Under the pieces are notes generated by a model that ran no database searches, was not told the origin of the DNA, and was given only the letters and a program-made list of their open reading frames with translations. From positions 62,001 through 126,000 of the forward strand of contig CAOLHI010001820.1 of the NCBI GenBank assembly GCA_948474755.1: 64,000 bases of DNA. The letters run 5' to 3'. Each line of letters starts with the position of its first letter. Position 1 is the stretch's first letter. Source of the stretch: Ctenosaura bakeri (Eukaryota; Chordata; Lepidosauria; Squamata; Iguanidae). Of the stretch, positions 54,991 to 64,000 are shown one piece after another. The position numbers and the translations under genes are program-made.

Positions 54991-56484
54991 GACTTCTTTG
55001 ACTGATGCCGAGATTACTTCACCTGAGGTTCTGTTGGGGTGGGGGGTGGATGGGATAGGGAATCCTGCTCTGAGGGAGAATTTAGAGATACATCTTCAGC
55101 ACAAGGTCAATCTTTCTGGGTATTTATAAGTTTTATTTTTGGTTTTTCATGTGACTGTAGTTTACAACTGTGATGACAGGGCTTTCTATATGCCATTTAT
55201 ATTTTTCATCACATCTTTGTGTGCTCATGAAGCAAGTTATAGTCCAGTTGTGTAGTAACCAGGAGAGATAATATAAAGTTATGTCTCTTTAAATTTACTG
55301 CTTCTGTGTTTTCTTTTAGCAAGTGAATTGTCAGACATTCTGTTCCTTGAGGTTTAATGCTTCTCAGTGTCTTTTCATCTATTTATCTGTTATTATAGCC
55401 AGCAGAAGGTGGTTTGTTCAGAAAAGTACTTATGCAGTAAATTGTTACATATTATAGGTTTTGGATATTTACACACTTTATTTATATGCTTGATATTGTA
55501 TGTATTTTGCTTTTGTTTATAACTAGTGAGTTGGGCACATGAAATTTTGAAAAGCTGAAATTGCCTCTGAAGAAGACCCGCAATGGTTGTACAAGACCCA
55601 GAATAACTGTCTGGTTACATATGACTTACAGCCTGTCAGTCATTAGTAATTGTTTGCTGGACTTTTGTATGAATTCTTGATTATTATTGGATTGTTTATC
55701 AGTCTTACACCTGGAGTTTATTTACTTGTATAAGTCTTAGTCTTTATGTTGCACATTTGTACATTGTTACATATTTCATTTATTATCTTGCCATTTAGTG
55801 AGACTTTTGACAATGTTCTATATTTTTCATATATATGTTGAATATGATATTCTGTTTAATACTTGATATAATTCTCTGTTGTTCATATTTGTTGTGATGG
55901 TGTTATGTGTTATTTGCACTTGTGGTTGGTATCTTACCCATTTATTGTTGGTTGTTCCTGTGAATTTGACTTGGCTGCTAAGCTTCCCTCAGCTTTGATT
56001 ACTCAACCAGCTTCTGACTAAACTTCTTATTTACTATCGTACCCATTCCAGCTTCTGTCTTTTAGACTATTTAGGTTCAGATACTAATAATTTTGTTAAT
56101 TCCAGTAGAGGTCACAGTGTTCTCTTAGTGTTTCCAACTAAAGGACTTTAACCCTGATGATAAAACTTCATCATCTTCTGAGGAATATGAATCATCTTTG
56201 TGAACTCTTTTCTCTCCATCTCCATTTATTCTGTGTCCTACAGGTGAAATTGGAGATACTATTCTGTTTCCTTCAGAGGACTCTAAGATATGTTTAGAAC
56301 AAATTCTAAATTCTGCATTGTGTATCCAAGTCCAAATGCCCCTGATTTGATTTTTCACTGTCACTCAAATTAATGTAGTGAAGCATGTGACTGATGCTCT
56401 TCAGAGGTGATATCTGTGACCATTGCTCTCCAAAAGCATACTTGGTTGTGATTCACAACAGTCACCAGTGACATGCAATTGAGA

Positions 56485-56581
56485 ATGGAAGATCAGCCTT
56501 TTGAAAGGGATAGCTTTTAATGTATTTGATGTACTGTTGTAGTACCACCTTGATCCGTCGGGAGAGGCGGGATATAAAATT
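56485..56581 (+). mobile_element. L2 3'-terminal fragment inside DIRS-2
   Basis: CCACCTTGATCCGTCGGGAGAGGCGGGATATAAAAT resembles the L2 3' end (CCGCCTTGA...GGCGGGATATAAAT), ending directly in a trinucleotide repeat. Confidence 0.55.
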
Positions 56582-56632
<51 letters not shown>

Positions 56633-56652
56633 GTCTTCTTCTTCTTCTTCTT
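56582..56652 (+). repeat. (ATC)n then (TTC)n microsatellite
   Basis: About 17 ATC units to 56,632, then about five TTC units. It produces false poly-Ser, poly-Met and poly-Asp frames. Confidence 0.95.
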
Positions 56653-57119
56653 TCATGCTAAAACAGATAATGCTGGCAACCCTTTATATAAAGCAAGTGC
56701 AACAGCAGATAAATTGAGAGTGTAACAACAGCAACAACCATCTCCATATGGACTTTTTTGGAAGAAGCAGCAATCATCATATAATGGCTTTATTATTCTC
56801 ACAAGTCATCTGACCAATCTGCTCAGTTGTCATTGCTCTAAGAGTACCTACAGGTCTTTGAAGTACAAATTTACATAATCTAAGAGGTTGTCATCTTCAA
56901 AATGTTTCCTTTGCCACCTGAACCTGTTGCCAGACCAACCCCTTGCCTCTATTATGTCATTGATGGTAGGAGCTTTTGCTTGTCACTAGATACATGATGT
57001 ATTTTTACCAACAACCAGTGAGTACATACCGCTGTCTGATTTGAATACACCACAGAATGGGACACACTTCTTCCAGTAGGTATTCTCCACTCCACAAATC
57101 AGTCTCTTCCAACACTTCT

Positions 57120-57530
57120 GTTGGAAGAAGTAGACACTCTAATGGAAAAGAGAGCTATTCATTGGGTTTCTTCCTGACGAATTCCACCTCACTTCTTCAA
57201 CAGGTATTTAATAGTATCCAAATGGGACAGCAGTCTTTGGCAGGTTCTAGATTTCAAGAATGTAAATTAGTTTATCAAACCAAAGAAGTTTTTCACAGTT
57301 CGTGAGCCAGCATTTCCCCTCTCATTCAGTGAGGCAGCTCTGCAATGCTTACTTTCATATTCAGATAAGGCCATCCTACTGCCAGCTGGTTGCTGTAGCT
57401 CCTTCCAAAGAGAAAATTTATGTTATGTTCTTGATTGTCTTGGTCTGCAAGTTAACTTAAACAAATCTCAGTTGACACCAGTCCAGTTCATAGGGCCCAT
57501 GGTGGCATCTCAGAGTCACAGGCTTCCCCC
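57120..57530 (+). pseudogene. DIRS-2 reverse transcriptase relic
   Basis: Shifted frames give EEVDTLMEKRAI (about 57,124-57,160), SKWDSSLWQVLDFKNVN and FIKPKKF (about 57,215-57,290; equivalent to the PK.DGGLRPILDLR.VN block), and LGLQVNLNKSQLTPVQFIGP (about 57,442-57,500), the block after the YLDD box. The YLDD itself is not recognisable. Confidence 0.7.
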
Positions 57531-58479
57531 CCCCCCATACAGACATGGCTAAACCTCTCATGGGCTTTGTTTGACAGCTCATCAGCTGCCCTACATGTAC
57601 AGTTTACTGTGTTCAGCAGTTACTAGAAACAGGGGCATCAGCAGTGTCAGTGGCTTCATTTTCAAACATTTCAAGCATGATTTCTCTCTAAAATGTAGAC
57701 ACTATTTGTGAGGATCCTTACTGGTGAGACAAATCAGTTATATCTTCTTTGAGGAATATCCTGCCATCCTCTGCAGCCATTCATTGCTCTTGATACAGAC
57801 TTCATTGCAAGACCTCTACTGTGAATCATGAGCGGTCACTAACACAGCCAGTCTTTGGGCCATGATTAGCTGTTAGGGTCATCCTCGTGTTGATCTGTTT
57901 GCATCTCAAGTCAATGCAAAATGTGTGAAGTTTTATTCCAGAGTAGGGAGAAGGACCAGATTCGTTGTGTGATGTTTTTCTCTTCAAGTGACAGATGTAC
58001 CAGTTTTATGTGTTTCTTCCAGTACCCTTGTTGACCAAGTTTGTGTCAAAGATACAGTGTGGTAACACAGACTGTATACTGTTAACACCATGGTGACCAC
58101 ATCAGCTGTGGTTTCAAGATCTTCTTCATCTGTCCTGGGATCTTCCCTTCCCTCCTCAGGATGATCTTCTCAATCTACAGTCAGACAAGTCCTGACAACT
58201 GTCTGTATGACAGTTTGGAGAATTTGGCTTTTTCTGCAGAACTCTTAGAGGTGCTCCAACCTGATTGTAAACCCTCCACCAGTTAGTCATATACTGTCAA
58301 ATTGATAAGATTTCTGTCATTATTAAATGAATTATTAAATGCAGTATCCAAGAAGGTCTTGTATCTGTTATTTATGTGTTAGATTTCCTGTTTGCATTTG
58401 AAATCTCCAGCTTCATTCATACAATTTTACTTAGCAGCTATATCATCAAGATTGGCTCCACATAGAGATAATTTGTTCA

Positions 58480-58960
58480 CAGATCAATTAGTGGAATATT
58501 TCTTGAAAGGTCTGCAACATTTTAGTTTTATGTATGTTTAGTTTATTTACACCAGTATTAATATTAAGTGTTGTGTTGTCTCTTACATGTTCCTTTTCTT
58601 TACTCTCCCGAAATTTATTTTCTTTCTTTAGGAATATGTATATATTGGCTATGATTTTCCTCCCTTTTATTTTTGTCTGTTTATGTTTATTATTGTCAAT
58701 AATTTTTCTTTTAAAAAAAGAAATGTTCACAAATCTGTATCCACACTGCTAGTTAGATCTCCCATATTATCTGTTTCAGTAACATTATCACAGTTAATAG
58801 ACTAACTGGTCTTTGTCTTTTACCCTTCAAAACTGTATTTCTGGTTACAGCCACTTCTGCTAGGAGTCACTTCTGCATGGTATATCTATGCGTTTTGCAA
58901 AGATATGCCATGTTATGTCTTCCATAAAGACAAAGTTATTTTACAACCTATGATTACCTA
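58480..58960 (+). pseudogene. DIRS-2 tyrosine recombinase relic
   Basis: DQLVEYFLKGLQHF (58,480-58,522), KTVFLVTATSAR (58,829-58,864; the catalytic arginine context decayed) and PCYVFHKDKVILQP (58,910-58,950) parallel RFLKGLQHLY, KTAFLVAVTSARR and PFLVFHRDKVVLRP of the first DIRS. Confidence 0.75.
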
Positions 58961-59479
58961 AGATTTTTTTCCTCTTTTTTGACTTAGATTGCTTCCTTTT
59001 TTTCTGTGCACCAGGATTTGATTTTGCTGACATTTATGCAATATCTGACTATTCCCCTTTGAGACATCCCTCTATTCTTTGCATGTCAGGAGAGCCCTTG
59101 CTTTCTGTGACTCTTGCATGGCTGACTTTCGTTGTACTTTGCAACTGTTTGTTGCTGATCCAGGGTCTTAGAAGAGTAGTGACATCTCTTCTCAAAGTCT
59201 GTTGAAGTGGATGATCAACGCTGTCTTCCTGTCATAACAACTTGCTAACCTATCACACTTTGAGAGGTTGAGATCTATTCAAGCTGCCTCCATTGCATTT
59301 GTGAGGAGTATGTCTTTACATGAACTCTGTAGAGTATTTACATGGTCCCAGCTCTCCACTTTTTATCTCACATTATTTGGAGACAGAGCTGGAGCTCAGG
59401 CTTCCTTTTGGTGTGTAGTGCTTTCTGCTATTTTTGACTGAATACTTGTCCATGTAAGTGGGCTCACTATTTACCTACT

Positions 59480-59560
59480 TGTCTGATTTTACAGAGACCA
59501 CAAAGAAAAACAGGTTGCTTACCTGTAACTGCAGTTCTTCGAGTGGTCATCTGTGAGTTC
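59480..59560 (+). repeat. DIRS-2 internal complementary region
   Basis: ACAGAGACCACAAAGAAAAAC is the complement of the left terminus (53,826-53,852, diverged), and GGTTGCTTACCTGTAACTG with GTTCTTCGAGTGGTCATCTGTG is the complement of the right terminus. Confidence 0.75.
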
Positions 59561-59872
59561 ACACACACCACTTGCCTCCCGTCTTTCCACACTTACATTT
59601 TGTGGAGAACGTTGAATTGAGGCACACCTGGGACATGCAGAGATAAGGGAGTGGGGGTAGGGTTCCTGTGAGAATTGCTTAGATTTGGAATGTTCTAGAA
59701 CAAGTGTAGGCAACAGAACCAATTTATGTGAATTGACAGGTGACCACACAAAGAACCACAGTTACAGGCAGGCAACCTGTTTTTCTCAGAATGCCAGTTG
59801 AGGCCAAACTGTGATGATCTGAATGTTTATTCCCCTAGGAATATGAATTATCGGTAACTCTAATTGTCGTTT

Positions 59873-60727
59873 TGTTACCACGGTTATGATATGTCTGGTG
59901 AGAGCACTAGATATCCTTTTGATATCAAATACTTTGGCCTTTACCTGACCTTTCTCTGCCAACCCGCACCACGTGTTTGCAGAGGTCCACTGGACAAGCA
60001 TGTATTAGGCGCGGCCATTAATGGTTGTAAATTCCAGCCCTCATTTAGGCAGGCAACTTAAGCCTCTCCGATGCTTCAGGGAACACCTTCTTGCAAACCA
60101 GCCTTGCTCAGCGTGAATCTACACAAAAACGCCCGGCTGAGTGCCGAGCCATTCCTTTCTGTTGAGCCGTTTGCATACTGGCCGCACTATTGTCATCAAG
60201 CGCTAAGCTCACCATGTAAACTTGACCTTTTCCAACTCCTTTGTCCAGCTCCAAATTTCCTTTGTTCTCACCAAGCATGGCATGGCCTGTAGGTACAATC
60301 CACCCTATAAAAAGTCTCCTTTTCCAAGTCCTCCTCGGACTGCTTGGACTACTTTGGACTTCCATCCCGCCTTGCTGTCGGTTTGTCCAGTGAGCTCCCC
60401 TCAGCGAACTGCGCTGAGCTTTCTTTCCTGCAACTCCCGCTTCTCTCCAGGACTACGAGACCAGGTGTCATATTAACCATTCCCCCAAGACTCTTCATTT
60501 CTATTTCTCAGTTAGTTAGTGTATGTCGTGTCTTTCGTGTTGTTTGTTCTCAATAAAATATTATTTGTTACTTTAGAACTTATCTAATTGCTCTCTGACC
60601 TGACACTGTATACATAGGGTAAAAGATCCTAGCTAAAGTTACCCTGCCTTTCGTTAGCTTGAGAGAGTGCTCGAGTCTAATTTCCCCCATCTTGTGTTTT
60701 ATTTGGTTATTTGGGCGCCCTTCCCAG
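59873..60727 (+). mobile_element. Outer solo LTR, TGTTA family, plus strand, main part
   Basis: Starts TGTTACCACGGTTATGATATG; has TATA (CCTATAAAAAGTC near 60,303) and the AATAAA signal (60,552-60,557) in plus orientation. It is interrupted at 60,727 by an inverted copy, and its last 27 bp resume at 61,608. Flanks GTTT (59,869-59,872) and ATTT (61,635-61,638) may be a 4-bp duplication with one change. Confidence 0.85.
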
Positions 60728-61607
60728 TGTTACCCTGTATGTTGGGTGTCCCGGGAGGGGCACCCAAATAACCAAATAAAAACACAAGATGGGGAAATGA
60801 AGCTCGAGCACTCTCTTAAGCTAACGAGAGGCAGGATAACTTCAGCCAGGATCTTTTACCCTATGTCTACGGCTTCAGGTCAGAGAGCGTAGCCAGACAA
60901 GTTTTAAAGTAACAAAAATAATGTTTATTGAGCACAAGCAACATAAAAGACACCACTTGCACACAGCTAACTAGAAATAGAAATAGAGAGCTTTGGGGAG
61001 TGGGTAATATGACACCTGGTCTCGTCGTCCTGGAGAGAAGCGGGGTTCCCAGAAGGGAGGCAGACTCAGTTATTGGGAACTGAGGGGAAGACTTCACTGG
61101 ACAGAGCGGCAGCAAGGCTGGATGGAAGTCCAGGGTGATCCGAGGAAGTCCCAAAAGTGGGGACTTTTTATAGGGTGGATATTACCTACAGGCTATGCTA
61201 TGCTCAGGGAGAACAAAGGAAATTTGGAGCAGGACAATGGAGTTGGAAAAGGTCAGGTTTTGCATGATGGGCTTAACGCTGGATGACAATAGTATGGCCA
61301 GTACGCTGATGGCCCAACATAAAGGAATGGCTCGGCTCTTAGCCGTGCGGCTTTGTGTAGATATGCGCCGAGCAAAGCCGGTTTGCAGGGAGGTTTTTCC
61401 CTAAAGCAATGGAGAGGCTTAAGTTGCCTGCCTGAATGAGGTTTTGGAATGTATAGCCATTAACGGCCGCGCCCAATACGTGCTTGTCCGGAGGTCCTCT
61501 GCAAACACGTGGAGTAGGGTGGCAGAGAAAGTCAAGTAAAGGCCAAATTATTTGATATCAAAAGGATATCTAGTGCTCTCATCTGACATATCATAACCGT
61601 GATAACA
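60728..61607 (-). mobile_element. Inner solo LTR, same family, opposite strand
   Basis: Starts TGTTACCCTGTATG and ends CCGTGATAACA (880 bp). CCAG (60,724-60,727) and CCGG (61,608-61,611) are the probable 4-bp duplication. On the minus strand it has TATA (complement near 61,163-61,172) and an AATAAA signal (complement near 60,922-60,930). It is nearly the mirror of 59,873-60,727. Confidence 0.88.
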
Positions 61608-61634
61608 CCGGGACCCCCAACATACAAGGTAACA
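61608..61634 (+). mobile_element. Outer solo LTR, terminal 27 bp
   Basis: Ends AACATACAAGGTAACA, matching the complement of the inner LTR's start (TGTTACCCTGTATGTT). This shows the inner LTR landed 27 bp from the outer LTR's 3' end. Confidence 0.8.
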
Positions 61635-61638
61635 ATTT

Positions 61639-63040
61639 GTTTCACTTGCGCCTTCAGAGAGTCAGTCATTAGAAAGTCTGTAAGGAATAGGCTATTCTGT
61701 CATTATGGATTGCAGTCTTTACTGTGCATCTCCTGCTGCTTATCCCAGTTAAAAAGTCTTAAAGCTGAAACAAAATATTAAATCCAAAAGCAAGAGTAGT
61801 ATAATGGTTACATGAGGACAACTGAAATCTCATAAAGTAGCAATCAAATCTTCAGATATTTTTCTACTACCATTCAGCTTTCTAAAATTTCTCATCATTT
61901 TTTCAAGCAAAGGATTTCATTTTACTTAAAAAAAAAACATGCTTTGAGCAAGATATTAGATTTCAGACTGCATCATGTGGGGAAAGCAGCTAATCCTTTC
62001 CTTTCATGTTCTGGTTCTGACAAAGTCCCCTCACCCAAGAAACTGTTATTTATCCCAGGAGGAAATGATACCCTTTTTTTGACCAGAAATTTGGGGGAGT
62101 CTGGTAACTCTAACCCCGACACACAAAGTACCGGTAATTTCTCCAAGTTCTGATTAGAGATGTAGAATTTCTGGAAATTCTACAGCTATTTAGAAAAGTT
62201 CCCCCTCCAGCTTTTTTCTAGGGGGAAAAAAATAAAGTGAGTATTGAAATACACAAACTGTTACTTTCATATCACAACATAACTTATTATTTATGCCTAA
62301 ATTAGCATGTAGAATTGTACTACTGGGCATATTTATGAATTTAAACACAAACACATAAACACATAAAAGCCTTAATCTTGTAAAATAGAAATTGTGTATA
62401 TACTTGTATGAAAGAAAATTGCAGAGTGCTGCAACGTCCAGCACACCCTAAGCAAGTTCATCTTAGTTTTGGGCATATGAGATATAGGAACAGCATGAAA
62501 ATAGGAAAAGCTTGAAGATAGGAGGAAAAGATTTTCTGACAAAATTAAATTTGTGATTTGGACAGAAATAATCTCATATAGTCCCAAAGACTAGTCGGCT
62601 GGAAACACATTTGGATGTATAGTTTAAATCATAGTTGTAAACTTTAAACAATTCACTAGTGTATTAGAAGGAGCTATGAAGTTCCTCTGTTTTCTTCTGT
62701 CACAAAGATGGTATCCATTAAATGCAGAAATGCATCTTAGATTTGAATGTTGTGTACATCTACGGTGTGTACAGGAATGTGTACAGTTCAGAGGAGCAGA
62801 CTAGAGCTCTCCAGCAGATAAGTCTTAAGTGCTTCACTAAACTGCAAATTCCAAGATTTCATAAGATGGAGCCATGATGATTAAAGTAGTATCCAGTGAC
62901 TACCACTTTGTAGTGTAAACAGACTCTTGACTTGAAATGGAATGTGTAGACTGCCTAAGGGCACGAAAATACATGCATCCTGCTTCAAAATCACCATCTG
63001 TCTGTCACCTCAACACCCAAATCAACTTGTTCTTGTTCAT
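61639..63040. other. Intronic stretch, little recognised
   Basis: A+T-rich. AACTGCAAATTCCAAGATTTCATAAG and TTTGTAGTGTAAACAGAC near 62,840-62,930 look like a decayed palindromic MITE end. No exon seen. Confidence 0.4.
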
Positions 63041-64000
63041 GGATTTCTCAAAAATAAGTCATGCCAGACTAATCTTATCTCTTTTTATGTTAGAGTTACT
63101 AGCTTGATAGATGAAGGGAATGCTGTGGATGTAGCATATCTCGATTTCAGTAAGGCCTTTGACAAAGTTCCCCATGACATTCTTGCAACGAAGCTAGTAA
63201 AATGTGGGCTGGACAGGGCTACTGTTAGTTGAATTTGTAATTGGTTGGCCGACCGAACCCAAAGGGTGATCACGAATGGCTGCTTTTCGTCCTGGAGAGA
63301 AGTGACTAGCGGGGTGCCACAGGGTTCTGTCCTGGGCCCGGTGCTGTTCAATATTTTTATCGACGACTTGGATGAAGGAATAGAGGGCATGCTCATCAGA
63401 TTTGCAGATGACACCAAATTGGGAGGGGTTGCTAATACGCCAGAGGACAGGATCAAAATTCAAAATGACCTGGATGGATTGGAGAGGTGGGCCAAGGCTA
63501 ACAAAATGAAATTCAACAGAGGGAAGTGTAAGGTTCTACACTTAGGTAGAAAAAATGGAATACAGAAATATAGGATGGGGGACACGTGGCTGGATAGCAG
63601 TACATGTGAAAGGGATCTAGGAGTCTTCATAGACGACGAGCTGAACATGAGTCAGCAGTGTGATGCAGCAGCCAAGACAGCTAATGCAATTCTCGGCTGC
63701 ATCAATAGCTAATGCAATTCTCGGCTGCATCAGTAGGAGTATGGTGTTTAGATCGAGGGAGGTACTGGTACCACTCTACTCTGCTTTGGTTAGACCTCAT
63801 CTTGAATACTGTGTCCAGTTCTGGGCACCCCAATTCAAGAAGGACATGGTCAAGCTGGAGCAAGTCCAAAGGAAGGTGACCAAAATGGTGAGAGGCCTGG
63901 AAGCCATGCCCTATGAGGATAGACTTAGAGAGCTGTGTATGTTTAGTCTGCAGAAGAGAAGGTTAAGAGGGGACATGATAGCCATGTTTAAATATTTGAA
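63041..64000 (+). mobile_element. CR1 LINE ORF2, reverse transcriptase to C-terminus (continues past window)
   Basis: Plus-strand frames give FLKNKSCQTNLISF, VAYLDFSKAFDKVPHDILAT (63,132-63,190; first catalytic D), a TGA at 63,229, [20 protein letters not shown] (63,312-63,370), RFADDTKLGG (63,398-63,427; catalytic DD), KANKMKFNRGKCKVLHLGR (63,495-63,550) and [21 protein letters not shown] (63,599-63,660). After a 28-bp tandem duplication the frame continues through [20 protein letters not shown] and [18 protein letters not shown]. It is one of the least decayed CR1 copies here but is not intact. Confidence 0.9.
63679..63734 (+). repeat. 28-bp tandem duplication in CR1 ORF2
   Basis: Units 63,679-63,706 and 63,707-63,734 (AGCTAATGCAATTCTCGGCT...) differ at one base. 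Twenty-eight is not a multiple of three, so the CR1 frame breaks and meets TAG within the repeat. Confidence 0.9.

Larger units (their letters stand above)
53826..59786 (+). mobile_element. Second, ancient DIRS element, different subfamily
   Basis: Inverted ends: 53,835-53,950 and the complement of 59,660-59,786 share CACATAAAT, TCTAGAA.ATTCCAAA (or TCTAGAATGTTCCAAAG) and CTAAGCAATT. An internal complementary region at 59,480-59,560 has the same layout as in the first DIRS. Coding relics lie in the expected order (gag cysteine cluster, RT, tyrosine recombinase). No frame is intact and it is A+T-rich, consistent with long decay. Span of about 5.96 kb includes a CT repeat and an L2 fragment. 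Confidence 0.8.

Noticed and set aside
56401..56717. Open frames with long poly-Met, poly-Asp or poly-Ser tracts
   Set aside because: They are the six-frame translations of the (ATC)n microsatellite within a dead DIRS element.

Overview
This window is vertebrate nuclear DNA, most likely from a squamate reptile and perhaps an iguanian lizard. That reading rests on the repeats: CR1 and L2 LINEs, 5S-rRNA-derived and tRNA-derived SINEs, a SPIN-type hAT transposon, DIRS elements and a Tf1/sushi-type chromovirus. There is no bacterial-style gene organisation. The only host protein-coding sequence I can support is the 5' part of PUM1 (Pumilio RNA-binding protein 1) on the + strand.

Layout. 1-23,270 is upstream intergenic sequence holding an L2 fragment, a complete SPIN-like hAT with perfect 8-bp target duplications (3452-4239), two Tigger-like copies, a CR1 split by a MITE, several palindromic MITEs, and three or more solo LTRs of one TGTTA...TAACA family. 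23,280-25,200 is GC-rich and promoter-like, with a ZNF143-type motif, a YY1-type motif and a splice donor at 25,168; it probably holds the noncoding first exon of PUM1. 25,168-38,039 is then intron 1, full of CR1 and SINE insertions. The first coding PUM1 exon is 38,040-38,412. It is one base short in a G run (38,330-38,333), which breaks an otherwise intact frame. From 38,413 to the window end is PUM1 intron 2.

Intron 2 carries the most striking structure. A DIRS retrotransposon (about 41,371-53,664) has inverted terminal repeats, an internal complementary region, gag, RT-RNase H and tyrosine recombinase. Its gag is split by a Ty3/gypsy chromovirus (43,246-49,441; 5-bp duplication CGAAT). 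The chromovirus integrase is itself split by an antisense solo LTR of the same family (47,269-47,875; 5-bp duplication CGCCT). The chromovirus has a 12-nt primer site complementary to its own predicted mRNA start, the self-priming arrangement of the Tf1/sushi group. A second, much older DIRS element lies about 160 bp downstream (53,826-59,786). Beyond it a solo LTR contains another solo LTR of the same family in opposite orientation, giving a near-perfect inverted repeat with arms of about 0.85 kb (59,873-61,634). The window ends inside a CR1 ORF2.

All element ORFs seen are broken by stops or frameshifts, so this is a fossil record of insertions rather than a working system. Relative ages can be read from the nesting. 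Family names, promoter calls and the species inference come from memory of motifs and would need alignment to confirm. Coordinates of repeats without target duplications are approximate.
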